A DNA stretch of 64,000 nucleotides from Plantactinospora sp. BC1. GTDB lineage: Bacteria; Actinomycetota; Actinomycetes; Mycobacteriales; Micromonosporaceae. Where the stretch lies: assembly GCF_003030345.1 (NCBI RefSeq), contig NZ_CP028158.1, positions 6,572,001 to 6,636,000 on the forward strand. Reading direction: 5' to 3'. The notes beneath the pieces were generated by a model that was given only the letters and a program-made list of their open reading frames with translations, was not told the origin of the DNA and searched no databases. Of the stretch, positions 18,501 to 26,306 are shown in pieces (position 1 is the stretch's first letter; every line of letters begins with the position of its first letter). A program made the translations under genes and the position numbers.

Positions 18501-19579
18501 TGGCGGCCCCGAAGTCCGGCGCGGACGTGCGACGGATCGCGGTGATTCCCGGTGACGGCATCGGCGTCGAGGTGACCGAGGCGGCCCGGCAGGTGCTCGA
18601 CGCGGTGGCCCGGCGGCACCGGATCCCGCTGGCCTACGACGAGTACGACTGGTCCTGCCGGCGTTACCTCACCGAGGGCGCGATGATGCCGGCCGACGGC
18701 CTCGACCGGCTCCGCCCGGCGGACGCGATCCTGCTCGGCGCGGTCGGCTGGCCGGGGGTACCCGACCATGTCTCGCTCTGGGGGCTGCTGATCCCGATCC
18801 GCCGGACGTTCCGGCAGTACGTCAACCTGCGCCCGGTCCGGGTCTTCCCCGGGGTGTCCAGTCCGGTCCGGGGCGCCCGGCCGGGCGCGGTCGACCTGGT
18901 GGTGGTCCGGGAGAACGTGGAGGGCGAGTACAGCGAGATCGGTGGCCGGTTCAACCGGGGATTCCCGGACGAGATGGCGGTGCAGGAGTCGGTCTTCACC
19001 CGGGCCGGGGTGAGCAGGATCGTCGACTACGCGTTCGCGCTGGCCCGGACCCGCCGGTCGTACGTCACCTCGGCCACCAAGTCGAACGGGATCGTGCACA
19101 CCATGCCGTTCTGGGACGAGGTCGTCGCCGAGCGGGCCGCCGAGCACCCGGACGTGCGGTGGGACGCCGAGCACATCGACGCGCTCGCCGCTAAGCTGGT
19201 GCTGCAACCCGACCGGTTCGACGTCATCGTCGGCTCGAACCTCTTCGGTGACATCCTCAGCGACCTCGCGGCGGCGGTGGCCGGCAGCATCGGGATCGCG
19301 CCGTCGGCGAACCTGGATCCGACCGGTACCTTTCCGTCGATGTTCGAGCCGGTGCACGGCTCGGCGCCGGACATCGCCGGGCAGGGGATCGCCAACCCGC
19401 TCGGCGCGGTCTGGTCGGCCGCGCTGATGCTCGACCACCTGGGGCATCCGGAGGCGGCGGCCGAGGTGGTCAGCGCGATCGAGGCGTGCCTCGCCGATCC
19501 GGCGACCCGGACCCGGGACCTGGCCGGCACCGCCACCACCCGGGAGGTGGTGTCCGCCCTGCTCGCGCAGCTCGACTGA
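18500..19579 (+). CDS. Tartrate/D-malate-type beta-decarboxylating dehydrogenase
   Basis: Isocitrate/isopropylmalate dehydrogenase superfamily member (359 aa) with IPGDGIGVEV at the N-terminus. The segment WGLLIPIRRTFRQYVNLRP followed by PGVSSPV is the form seen in TtuC/DmlA tartrate and D-malate dehydrogenases rather than in LeuB. RENVEGEYSEIGG, the catalytic Lys/Tyr region and the NAD site EPVHGSAPDIAGQGIANP are present, and the metal-binding Asp residues are in GDILSDLAA. It would oxidise and decarboxylate tartrate, D-malate or a similar 2-hydroxy diacid using NAD. One-base overlap with the dicarboxylate carrier gene supports a two-gene uptake-and-oxidation unit. Confidence 0.88.
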   Translation: MAAPKSGADVRRIAVIPGDGIGVEVTEAARQVLDAVARRHRIPLAYDEYDWSCRRYLTEGAMMPADGLDRLRPADAILLGAVGWPGVPDHVSLWGLLIPIRRTFRQYVNLRPVRVFPGVSSPVRGARPGAVDLVVVRENVEGEYSEIGGRFNRGFPDEMAVQESVFTRAGVSRIVDYAFALARTRRSYVTSATKSNGIVHTMPFWDEVVAERAAEHPDVRWDAEHIDALAAKLVLQPDRFDVIVGSNLFGDILSDLAAAVAGSIGIAPSANLDPTGTFPSMFEPVHGSAPDIAGQGIANPLGAVWSAALMLDHLGHPEAAAEVVSAIEACLADPATRTRDLAGTATTREVVSALLAQLD

Positions 19580-19590
19580 GCGCGTACCCG

Positions 19591-19662
19591 CTCGGGGTGC
19601 CGGTCGGGGCCGGTCGGGGTGCCGGTCAGGGTCGGGGTCGCGGTCGGCGTTGGGGTCAGGGT
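19591..19662. repeat. Low-complexity GGTCGGGG repeats between convergent genes
   Basis: Imperfect 5- to 6-base iterations of GGTCGGGG and GGTCAGGG fill the space between the convergent dehydrogenase and YbaK genes. The G-rich + strand could form a quadruplex; no hairpin terminator is evident. Confidence 0.6.
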
Positions 19663-20127
19663 TCAGCGTGGCGGTTCCGGGTCGGTGACGTCGGCGACCC
19701 GGCCGTCCAGGGCGGCCACCGCCGCGTCGGCGTCCAGCGCCACGGCAGTGCCGCGCTCGCCGGTGCCGAGCGTGATGGTGCGGCCCCGGATCCGCTCGTC
19801 GGCCACCACCGGCCACGCCGTCCGGGAGCCGAACGGGGTGATGGTGCCGCGCTCGTAGCCGGTCGCCGACCTGGCCTCGTCGGCGTCCGGCAGGGCGAGC
19901 CGGTTGACCCCGAGCAGGGTACGCAGCTTCGGCCAGGAGATCACCCTGTCGCCGGGGACCAGGACGAAGACGAAGTCCTGCGCACCCCGACGTACCACGA
20001 TGGTCTTCACCACGTCCGGAACCTCGACGCCGATCGCCTCGGCGGCCTCGGCGACGCTGCGGACCGGCCCGTGCCGGATCACCCGGTGCGGGAGGCCGGC
20101 CGAGGTCAGGGCGGTGATCGCGGACAT
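19663..20127 (-). CDS. YbaK/EbsC-type aminoacyl-tRNA deacylase
   Basis: Small single-domain protein (154 aa) of the YbaK/ProX editing fold, which hydrolyses mischarged tRNA (often Cys-tRNA-Pro or Ala-tRNA-Pro). The family core is visible: DVVKTIVVRRG with the conserved Lys, FVFVLVPGDRVISWPKLR, and a glycine-rich late segment GTITPFG with LGTGERGTAVAL. It stands alone between convergent and divergent neighbours. The exact mischarged tRNA is not predictable from sequence. Confidence 0.85.
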   Translation of the reverse strand: MSAITALTSAGLPHRVIRHGPVRSVAEAAEAIGVEVPDVVKTIVVRRGAQDFVFVLVPGDRVISWPKLRTLLGVNRLALPDADEARSATGYERGTITPFGSRTAWPVVADERIRGRTITLGTGERGTAVALDADAAVAALDGRVADVTDPEPPR

Positions 20128-20196
20128 GGCGCCACCGTACCCGCCGGCCGGGTGTCGTCTGGGCCGGTCCGGCGACCCGGCCCCGTGACGAGGCGG

Positions 20197-20484
20197 TCAA
20201 CGGCGCCGGGGGACCCAGTAGAGGATCTGCCCGGCGATCAGCGCGGGGTGCGTGTCGGGCATCGCTTGCAGTGCGCGGGTGAGGTGCGCGCCGAGGTACA
20301 TCATCAACCCCACCCGGTCGCCGTTGAAGCCGATGAGCAGGGCCAAGCGGGCCGGCGCGCACGGCCACGGATCCTGGCAGGTCTGGCAGTGGTACGACCG
20401 CGCCGGAGTGTGCGGGCCGATCGGGTACCGCCGCCGGGAGAGTCGTCGCATGTGCCGGTACCAGCGCTCCTGGGGCCCGATCAC
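20197..20484 (-). CDS. Small Cys-motif protein beside WhiJ-like locus
   Basis: 95 aa, function unknown. It contains YHCQTCQDPWPCAPAR, a CxxC...WPC cluster that could bind zinc, followed by a hydrophobic helical segment (LALLIGFNGDRVGLMMYLGAHL). Similar short proteins with a PWPC motif commonly sit next to XRE/DUF397 gene pairs in actinomycetes (family knowledge). GTG 20484 was chosen because GGAG ends six bases upstream and the preceding gene's TAG is only two bases away. ATG 20451 is an alternative that would still keep the Cys motif. Confidence 0.65.
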   Translation of the reverse strand: MIGPQERWYRHMRRLSRRRYPIGPHTPARSYHCQTCQDPWPCAPARLALLIGFNGDRVGLMMYLGAHLTRALQAMPDTHPALIAGQILYWVPRRR

Positions 20485-20486
20485 GG

Positions 20487-20900
20487 CTAGCTCCGACCGG
20501 CTCGCTCGGCATTCCACTCCCGGTCGCCGTGACGGCCTCGGGAATTCCGCGCGGGCGCGAAAGCGCTGGCCCGGCCGACCTGGTGTCGACCGGACGGTGG
20601 GTTCCGGAGCGGATCCCTGTCGTCCCTGCCGCTCCTCCCGTCCCTGCCCTCCCGCGCCCACCGCGTGTCCGGCGGCGGGCCGATCGGGTCCAGGCGTAAG
20701 ACGACTTCGGGTACGGGCGACGAGGCGCGCATGCCGGCTCGGTACTCCTCGTCGGTCATCGGCCGAATCAACGGTGTGTACGGCTTCGGGGCGCGGCGGG
20801 CCGCGTCCGGACAGATCCACCGAAAGCCGCATCGGCAGTACCGCCAGAGTCGGCGCCAGTCGCGGCGGTGAATCGAGCGGGATTTGCGAAACCATCTCAT
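20487..20900 (-). CDS. Hypothetical protein with CxCGxxWxC motif
   Basis: 137 aa, not recognised as a known enzyme. The N-terminus is basic (MRWFRKSRSIHRRDWRRLW) and is followed by YCRCGFRWICPD, again a Cys cluster of probable metal-binding type. A Pro-rich middle and a disordered, Arg/Asp/Gly-rich tail follow. GGGAGA lies seven bases before ATG 20900. It is translated just ahead of the 95-aa Cys-motif protein (2-base gap), so the two form an operon divergent from the XRE regulator. The tail may be poorly conserved. Confidence 0.6.
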   Translation of the reverse strand: MRWFRKSRSIHRRDWRRLWRYCRCGFRWICPDAARRAPKPYTPLIRPMTDEEYRAGMRASSPVPEVVLRLDPIGPPPDTRWAREGRDGRSGRDDRDPLRNPPSGRHQVGRASAFAPARNSRGRHGDREWNAERAGRS

Positions 20901-21054
20901 CTGTTTGTCTCCCGTCGCCAAATCGTGGACGGCCTGGAAAGGCCGCCAGTTCCACCATGGACGGAAAGCGCATAGCCTCGATAGGGGTTCGGAAAGCAGT
21001 GGTAGGGGACTGGTGACCAGTCGTCCGTAATCCGCCGTGGTTAGGGAGTAGTGT
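20901..21054. promoter_or_regulatory. Divergent promoter region of the WhiJ-like locus
   Basis: 154 bases separate the divergent small-protein operon and the XRE gene. It is noticeably less GC-rich than its surroundings. GGGAG at 21044-21048 serves as ribosome binding site for GTG 21055. Autoregulation by the XRE protein through this region would be usual, but no clear operator repeat is visible. Confidence 0.45.
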
Positions 21055-21831
21055 GTGAGTGATCTTCGAGAGAAACTCCGCCGGGAGCGGGCCAGACTCG
21101 GAATGACGCAGGACCAGACCGGCGCCGTGATCAACGTGAGTGCGTCGTCGGTCGGTGCCTTCGAGAACGGTCGGATGGTTCCGATGCCCGACACCGCGAA
21201 GGCGCTGGATGAGCTCTTCAATACCGGTGACGAGATCCAGCGGTTGTCAACCGAGGCGCGGGCCGAGGCGCAGGCGCCGTGGCTGCGTCCGTGGACCGAC
21301 AACGAACGGCGGGCGACCCTGCTCCGCTGGTTCGAGCACAGTCTGATACCGGGGCTGTTGCAAACCGCCGACTATGCCCGCGCCATTCTCTCCGCCGGTC
21401 CGAACCGCCCTGCCGTGGTGGAGGAATGGACAGCGAGCAGGCTGGCCCGACAGGCGGCTGTCTTCGACCGCGACGATCCACCAACGCTCTCGGCGATCAT
21501 CGGCGAATCGGCGCTACGGTTCGGCAACCAGTCGATCATGAAGGATCAGCTTGAGCATTTGGTCGACATCGGGCACCGGTCGACCGTCCATATCCGCGTC
21601 GTTCCCCAGGGCGCCGGTCTACATGCTGGGCTGACCGGGGCCTTCGTCGTGGCCACCCTGCCCGGTGGGTCGCGCCTCGGCTATCTCGACGACCAGTTGC
21701 GCGGGCGGGTGGTCGCGGACGCCGACGAGGTAGGCGATCTGGACCTGACGTGGGAGAGTTTGAGTGCGGTCGCGCTTCCGCGTGACCAGTCCCGCGACGT
21801 GATCCTGAGGGTGATCGATGATTACACCTGA
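21055..21831 (+). CDS. XRE-family regulator with DUF5753 domain, WhiJ-like
   Basis: 258 aa. Residues 1-65 form a helix-turn-helix (LRRERARLGMTQDQTGAVINVSASSVGAFENG split over helices). The rest is the DUF5753 domain (about 90-258), which begins WFEHSLIPGLLQTADYARAI and contains AVFDRDDPPTLSAII and a Gly-rich late segment. This is the architecture of Streptomyces WhiJ and its many paralogues, which control development or antibiotic production together with a small DUF397 partner. GTG 21055 is preceded by GGGAG. The last 14 bases overlap the DUF397 gene. Confidence 0.9.
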   Translation: MSDLREKLRRERARLGMTQDQTGAVINVSASSVGAFENGRMVPMPDTAKALDELFNTGDEIQRLSTEARAEAQAPWLRPWTDNERRATLLRWFEHSLIPGLLQTADYARAILSAGPNRPAVVEEWTASRLARQAAVFDRDDPPTLSAIIGESALRFGNQSIMKDQLEHLVDIGHRSTVHIRVVPQGAGLHAGLTGAFVVATLPGGSRLGYLDDQLRGRVVADADEVGDLDLTWESLSAVALPRDQSRDVILRVIDDYT

Positions 21832-22009
21832 GCCGACCTGGCGGAAATCCAGTCGCAGCGGTTCGAACGGCGGCGCGTGTGTGGAGGTGGCCGGGAACCT
21901 GCCGGGCCGGGTGCTGGTCCGGGACAGCAAGGACCAGGCAGGCCCGGCGCTCAGCTTCGCCCCGGACGCCTGGCGCACCTTCGTCGGCGAGCTGACCCGC
22001 CGCCCGTAG
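21818..22009 (+). CDS. DUF397 protein, partner of XRE regulator
   Basis: 63 aa. It contains the full DUF397 pattern: WRKSSRSGSNGGACVEVA, then VLVRDSKD, then LSFAPDAWRTFV. DUF397 proteins act as antagonists or co-factors of the adjacent XRE/DUF5753 regulator, somewhat like a toxin-antitoxin pair in gene arrangement. The ATG lies inside the regulator's 3' end and is read in another frame, so translation is coupled. Confidence 0.92.
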   Translation: MITPEPTWRKSSRSGSNGGACVEVAGNLPGRVLVRDSKDQAGPALSFAPDAWRTFVGELTRRP

Positions 22010-22026
22010 CCGCGCCACCGACCCGA

Positions 22027-22066
22027 CAGCGCCTCGCCCCCCGGTCGACCCGGGGGCGAGGCGCTG
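22027..22066 (+). terminator. 15-bp perfect hairpin after DUF397 gene
   Basis: Stem 22027-22041 pairs perfectly with 22052-22066 around a 10-base loop, starting 18 bases after the DUF397 stop. It is strongly GC-rich with no T-run, as common for actinomycete terminators. Confidence 0.8.
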
Positions 22067-22203
22067 CGTCGTCCGTGCGCGGCCACCGCACCCGAGGTGG
22101 CGGGTCTCACGGCATGGAGACCCGCCATCGGGTACGACAACACTGGCAGGCCGAGCAACAATCGCGCGGCTAGCAGCAGACAGCACCGGAAGGAACAGCC
22201 AGC

Positions 22204-23280
22204 ATGTCGATCGACGCCAGCGCAGCAGACCCGGAGAACCGTGGCGGGACCGGTCCGGCCGGCCCGGGACTGACCAGTCGGGAGATCCGGCTGGCCGCCC
22301 GGCCGCACGGTGAACCCGGCCCGGAGAACTTCGAACTGGTCAGCACCGATGTGCCCGCACCCGGGCCGGGGCAGATCCTGGTGCGGAACACCTGGATGTC
22401 GGTCGACCCGTACATGCGGGGGCGGATGGACAACCGGAAGTCGTACATGCCGCCGTTCCGGGTCGGCGTCGCCCTGGACGGTGGCGCGATCGGCGAGGTC
22501 GTCGCCTCCGAGGCCCCGGCGGTACCGGTCGGGGCGACCGTGTCGCACGGGTACGGCTGGCGCGAGTACGCCGTACTCGACGCCGCCGCCGCGACCGTGG
22601 TCGACACCGCGCTCGCGCCCGCCGAGGCGTACCTCGGGGTGCTCGGCACGACCGGGCTGACCGCGTACGTCGCGCTCACCGACACCGCCCCGGTCCGTCC
22701 CGGGGACGTGGTCTTCGTCTCCGCCGCCGCCGGAGCGGTCGGCTCGGTCGCCGGCCAGTTCGCCCGCAAGCTCGGCGCGTCCCGGGTGATCGGCTCGGCC
22801 GGCGGCCCGGAGAAGGCGAGGCGGCTGGTCGAGGAGTTCGGCTACGACGCGGCGATCGACTACCGGGCCGGTTCGGTCGGCGCGCAGTTGGCGACGGCGG
22901 CGCCGGACGGGATCGACGTCTACCTGGACAACGTCGGCACCGACCACCTGGCCGCCGCGCTGGACGCCCTGCACATCGGCGGCCGGGTGGCGCTGGTCGG
23001 CGCGATCAGCATCTACAACGCGACCGCGCCGGTGCCCGGCCCGAGCAACCTGGTGCTGGCGCTGACCAAGCGGCTCAGCCTGCGCGGCATGCTGGTCACC
23101 GACCACCTGGACCGGTTCCCCGAGTATCTTCCGCTGGCGGCGGGCTGGCTGGCCGACGGCTCGCTGCGGACCGCCAGCACGGTCCGGGAGGGGATCGAGG
23201 CGGCTCCGGGCGCCTTCCTGGAGATGCTCCGGGGCGGCAACGTCGGCAAGATGCTGGTCCGGCTCGCCGACGGGACCTGA
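22204..23280 (+). CDS. NADP-dependent zinc-free MDR oxidoreductase (PTGR/CurA-like)
   Basis: Medium-chain reductase of the leukotriene B4 12-hydroxydehydrogenase/prostaglandin reductase type (358 aa). It probably reduces the C=C bond of alpha,beta-unsaturated ketones or aldehydes with NADPH. Seen: the N-terminal segment SVDPYMRGRM characteristic of the group, LGTTGLTAYVAL, the nucleotide site VSAAAGAVGSVAGQ, YLDNVG, and the C-terminal NVGKMLV. No zinc-ligand cysteines are present. GGAAGG precedes ATG 22204. It is monocistronic or co-transcribed with the amine oxidase 66 bases downstream. Confidence 0.9.
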   Translation: MSIDASAADPENRGGTGPAGPGLTSREIRLAARPHGEPGPENFELVSTDVPAPGPGQILVRNTWMSVDPYMRGRMDNRKSYMPPFRVGVALDGGAIGEVVASEAPAVPVGATVSHGYGWREYAVLDAAAATVVDTALAPAEAYLGVLGTTGLTAYVALTDTAPVRPGDVVFVSAAAGAVGSVAGQFARKLGASRVIGSAGGPEKARRLVEEFGYDAAIDYRAGSVGAQLATAAPDGIDVYLDNVGTDHLAAALDALHIGGRVALVGAISIYNATAPVPGPSNLVLALTKRLSLRGMLVTDHLDRFPEYLPLAAGWLADGSLRTASTVREGIEAAPGAFLEMLRGGNVGKMLVRLADGT

Positions 23281-23346
23281 GCGGGGGCGGTGGGAGAATC
23301 GCAGCTCGGTTCCGTGGGCGTGACGACGGGGCGGCGAGGAGACGGC

Positions 23347-24948
23347 ATGAACGAGCAGGACCGGTCCACGGTCAGCCGGCGTGGCTTTCTCCGTGCGGTC
23401 GGTGTCAGCGGCGGGGCGGGCGCGATGCTCGCCACGATGGGCGCGCTCGGGCTCGTCGCGACCGCCGACGCACCGGCGCCGCCGTTCCGGGCACCGGCCC
23501 GCTCCGACTTCAGCCTGACCGGCCGGGCCGGCGCCCGGGTGCTGGTGCTCGGCGGTGGCGTCGCCGGCCTCACGGTCGCCTACGAGCTGGGCAAGGCCGG
23601 ATACCACTGCACGGTGCTGGAGGCGCGTGCCCGGGCCGGTGGCCGGAACCTGACGGTCCGGGGCGGCACGGTGGAGACAGACCTCGACGGGCATACCCAG
23701 CGGGCCGAGTTCTCCGACGGGATCTACCTCAACGCCGGGCCGGGCCGGATCGCCCAGTGGATGCTCACCATGGACTACTGCCGCGAGCTGGCCGTACCGG
23801 TGGAGGTGTTCGCCAACGCCAACGCGGACGCGCTGCTCTACAACGCCTCGGCCGGGATGACCGCGCCGGTCCGCTACCGCACGGCCAGGGCGGACGTGCA
23901 CGGCTACGTCTCGGAGCTGCTGGCCAAAGCGACCGACCAGGGAGCACTGGACCACCGGCTGACCGCCGAGGACAAGCAGCGGCTGCTCTCGTTCCTGGAG
24001 CAGTACGGCGCGATCGGTGGGCGCACCAGCGGCTGGGCCTACACCGGAAGCAGCCGGCGGGGCTACGCCAGCTATCCCGGTGCGGGTAACGACGGCGGCG
24101 TACCGCTGGGTGCCCCGCCGCCGCTGGCCGACGTCTTCGCCAGCAACGTCGGCCGGTACTTCTCCTTCGAGGTCGAGTACGACCAGGCGATGCTGATGTT
24201 CCAGCCGGTTGGCGGGATGGACCGGATCACCCGGGCGCTGGCGAAGGCGATCGGCACCCACCGGATCCGCCTCGGCGCGGAGGTGACCGGGGTGACCGAC
24301 CGGGGCGGTCAGGTCGAGGTGACCTACCGGCAGGGTGGCCGGGACCGCCTGGTCCGGGGCGACTTCTGCGTGACGACGCTGCCGCCACGGTTGATGGCCC
24401 GGGTGCCGCACAACCTCGGCGCCGACGTGACGGCGGCACTGGACAGCTTCCCGGCCACTGCCTCCGGGAAGATCGGTCTGGAGTACCGGAGCCGCTGGTG
24501 GGAACTTGACCAGCGGATCTACGGGGGCATCACGGAGACCGACCTCGACCTGACGAACATCTGGTACCCGTCGTACGGCTTCCACGGCGAGCGCGGCCTG
24601 ATCGTCGGCTACTACAACGCCGGGGCGGCGGCGCGGGTGTACAGCGTGCTGACCCCGGCACAGCGGTGGGAGCGGGCGGTCACCCAGGGCGTGAGAATCC
24701 ACGGTGCGAAGTACCGTTCCGAGCTGGTGACGGCGTATTCGCAGGCATGGGACCGGACCCGCTATCTGGAGGGCGCCTGGACCCTGCCGCCGTACGGCAG
24801 CGCCGGCTACACCCTGTTGCTCCGGCCGGCTGGCCGGGTCTACTTCGCCGGAGACTGGCTGAGCCGCGCGGTCGCCTGGCAACACGGCGCCTTCGTCTCG
24901 GCCCGATCGGTGGTCACCGCGCTGCACCAGCGGGTGATGGCGGGCTGA
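23347..24948 (+). CDS. Tat-exported FAD amine oxidase
   Basis: Flavin-containing amine oxidoreductase (533 aa) of the monoamine / L-amino-acid oxidase fold. A twin-arginine signal is at residues 10-16 (SRRGFLR) followed by a hydrophobic stretch, so it is exported folded with its flavin. The FAD site is VLVLGGGVAGLTVAYELGKA (about 65-84), with EARARAGGRN binding the ribose region. The C-terminal flavin-contact segment is RVYFAGDWLSRAVAWQHGA. It would oxidise an amine or amino acid outside the membrane and release H2O2. ATG 23347 follows GAGGAGA; an upstream in-frame ATG at 23290 would precede the Tat signal with unrelated residues. Confidence 0.9.
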   Translation: MNEQDRSTVSRRGFLRAVGVSGGAGAMLATMGALGLVATADAPAPPFRAPARSDFSLTGRAGARVLVLGGGVAGLTVAYELGKAGYHCTVLEARARAGGRNLTVRGGTVETDLDGHTQRAEFSDGIYLNAGPGRIAQWMLTMDYCRELAVPVEVFANANADALLYNASAGMTAPVRYRTARADVHGYVSELLAKATDQGALDHRLTAEDKQRLLSFLEQYGAIGGRTSGWAYTGSSRRGYASYPGAGNDGGVPLGAPPPLADVFASNVGRYFSFEVEYDQAMLMFQPVGGMDRITRALAKAIGTHRIRLGAEVTGVTDRGGQVEVTYRQGGRDRLVRGDFCVTTLPPRLMARVPHNLGADVTAALDSFPATASGKIGLEYRSRWWELDQRIYGGITETDLDLTNIWYPSYGFHGERGLIVGYYNAGAAARVYSVLTPAQRWERAVTQGVRIHGAKYRSELVTAYSQAWDRTRYLEGAWTLPPYGSAGYTLLLRPAGRVYFAGDWLSRAVAWQHGAFVSARSVVTALHQRVMAG

Positions 24949-25042
24949 GTCACCGTCGGGGCGATGCCCGGGGTGCACGACGGTCTCCGGTTCGATCCGC
25001 CGTCGTCGAATTGGTTCGCCAGCTTCCCGGGTCCGGAGACGC

Positions 25043-25080
25043 CGCTGGCCGGGTCCCCTGTGGTGGGGACCCGGCCAGCG
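25043..25080. terminator. 16-bp perfect hairpin between convergent genes
   Basis: 25043-25058 pairs with 25065-25080 without mismatch, with a 6-base loop. On the + strand it is followed by a T/G-rich run, as expected for termination of the amine oxidase transcript. It also lies just past the end of the convergent gene at 25106. Confidence 0.85.
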
Positions 25081-25105
25081 GGTTCGGTTGTGTTGTTTGG
25101 TTGTC

Positions 25106-25822
25106 TTAGCTGTTGTTCCAGGTGTTGGCGACCAGGTCGGCGGCCAGGTCCTCCCACTGCGCGTACGCGTCGGGGTAGGCCGAGACCTGTACCTTCTGCG
25201 CGGCCACGGTCAGCGGCAGGTCCTGCCAACCGTCAACCTGCTTCAGCCCCTTGAGGAACGCGATGGTCGAGTACTCCGGATCGGTGATCTGCTCCGGCGA
25301 ACCCCAACCCGACGACGGTCGCTGCTGGAACAGGCCCAGCGAGTCGTGGTCGTTGCGGTCACCCAGGTGACCCAGGTTCTCCAACTTCGACTCCTGCAAC
25401 GAGGTACCCACGGCGATCACCGCGGCACGCTCGTCCAGACCCGCCTTCTTCGTGGCCTTCACGATCGCCTTGACGTTGTCGGACTGCTCACCCGACAGCG
25501 CAATCCGCGACTGCTTACCCTGCGCACCGTGCGGGACCAGCTTGTCCCGCGACGGCTTACGATCCTTACCCTCGCGCTTGTCACGCTTCTCGCTCTTACG
25601 GTCCTTCTCGTTCTTGTCGCTCTTGTGGTCGTTGCCCTTGTCGGCCATGACCGACTGCGACACCGGCGAGGCGACATGCTCGGGGGCGGCGTGGGCGGCC
25701 ACGGCGGGACCGGCGACAGCGCCACCGACGAACGCCAGGCCAGCGACACCCAGAGCGGTCTTACGAACCAGGGAAGTCTGCTCGATGGCCGGGAGCCATC
25801 GGCTGAACAGAGTCGTGTTCAT
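25106..25822 (-). CDS. Secreted lysozyme-like (transglycosylase-fold) protein
   Basis: 238 aa. It has an N-terminal signal region with a hydrophobic core (VAGLAFVGGAVAGPAVAAHA), then a highly charged Lys/Asp/Arg linker (about 60-100), then a C-terminal domain of about 130 residues. That domain carries the conserved actinobacterial pattern AVIAVGTSLQESKLENLGHLGDRNDHDSLGLFQQRPSSGWG (split here only for reading), with the Glu of LQESKL in the place of a transglycosylase catalytic acid. Proteins of this type are sometimes misannotated as metal transporters. The fold assignment is by pattern; peptidoglycan cleavage is inferred. ATG 25822 is preceded by GGAAGG. Expression is probably under two SigR-like promoters and a folded leader. 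Confidence 0.8.
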   Translation of the reverse strand: MNTTLFSRWLPAIEQTSLVRKTALGVAGLAFVGGAVAGPAVAAHAAPEHVASPVSQSVMADKGNDHKSDKNEKDRKSEKRDKREGKDRKPSRDKLVPHGAQGKQSRIALSGEQSDNVKAIVKATKKAGLDERAAVIAVGTSLQESKLENLGHLGDRNDHDSLGLFQQRPSSGWGSPEQITDPEYSTIAFLKGLKQVDGWQDLPLTVAAQKVQVSAYPDAYAQWEDLAADLVANTWNNS

Positions 25823-25975
25823 GATGGTCTGCCTTCCAATCGGGGGAACAACACCCCACGGGGGAAACTGGGGTGTCATTGGAAATCACACGTCCCGAGA
25901 CTGTCGAAGCCTCCAGGGACAGAAGAAGGTTCGCCTGGCACTACATGCACGGGGGGTGCTGGTACTCAGGCGAAC
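25823..25975 (-). ncRNA. Structured 5' leader, candidate cis-regulatory RNA
   Basis: Two folded elements lie between the promoters and the lysozyme-like gene. The first pairs 25929-25937 with 25967-25975 (9 bp) and has an inner GCAC/GTGC stem (25947-25950 with 25956-25959). The second has an outer stem 25834-25840 with 25878-25884 and an inner 8-bp stem 25851-25858 with 25869-25876. The outer strand of the second hairpin runs into the GGAAGG ribosome binding site, so opening or closing it could control translation. I looked for the c-di-AMP (ydaO) riboswitch, which precedes many actinobacterial cell-wall hydrolase genes, but could not recognise its conserved bases. Confidence 0.45.
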
Positions 25976-25980
25976 ACCAT

Positions 25981-26010
25981 ATGTAACGACCGGCGGCCCC
26001 GGATCATTCC
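25981..26010 (-). promoter_or_regulatory. SigR/SigH-like promoter, proximal
   Basis: Read on the minus strand: GGAAT (26006-26010), 18 bases, then GTT within CGTTACAT (25981-25988). This equals the GGAAT-N18-GTT consensus of Streptomyces SigR and mycobacterial SigH, the thiol-oxidative stress sigma factors. It lies about 160 bases upstream of the lysozyme-like gene. Confidence 0.6.
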
Positions 26011-26065
26011 CCGAGGCCCGGCCACCAGCCCAGGTCACGGGCGGTGCTACTCGGCCGTACGCGAG

Positions 26066-26095
26066 ATGTAACGACCGGCAGGCAGCCGGCATTCC
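26066..26095 (-). promoter_or_regulatory. SigR/SigH-like promoter, distal
   Basis: Second copy of the same arrangement: GGAAT (26091-26095), 18 bases, GTT within CGTTACAT (26066-26073). It shares the 14-base sequence GCCGGTCGTTACAT with the proximal copy 85 bases away, while the rest of the spacer differs. This suggests selection on the promoter elements. Confidence 0.6.
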
Positions 26096-26306
26096 GCCGT
26101 CAGCAATCGATCATGAGATCGGCGAAGGTCTCCGACCCGACGGGCCGGATCGGCGATCATGGGCGGGACCGCCCGGACTCGTGCCGACCACCCCGATGTC
26201 CCGTTCAGCCGGTATCAGCCGTTCAGCTCCGGCCCTGGCGGAATCGGACGGGCCGCACCTCGATCCCCGACCACGGCCGTGGCGGTCGGCGGCCGGCGGT
26301 CGGCGG

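Noticed and set aside
21619-24978. Minus-strand frame of over 1,100 codons spanning several + strand genes
   Set aside because: It crosses the DUF397, MDR and amine oxidase genes, all with clear family motifs; it is a GC-bias shadow.
25823-26100. c-di-AMP (ydaO) riboswitch before the lysozyme-like gene
   Set aside because: The context fits, but I could not place the conserved bases of that riboswitch; it is recorded only as a structured leader.
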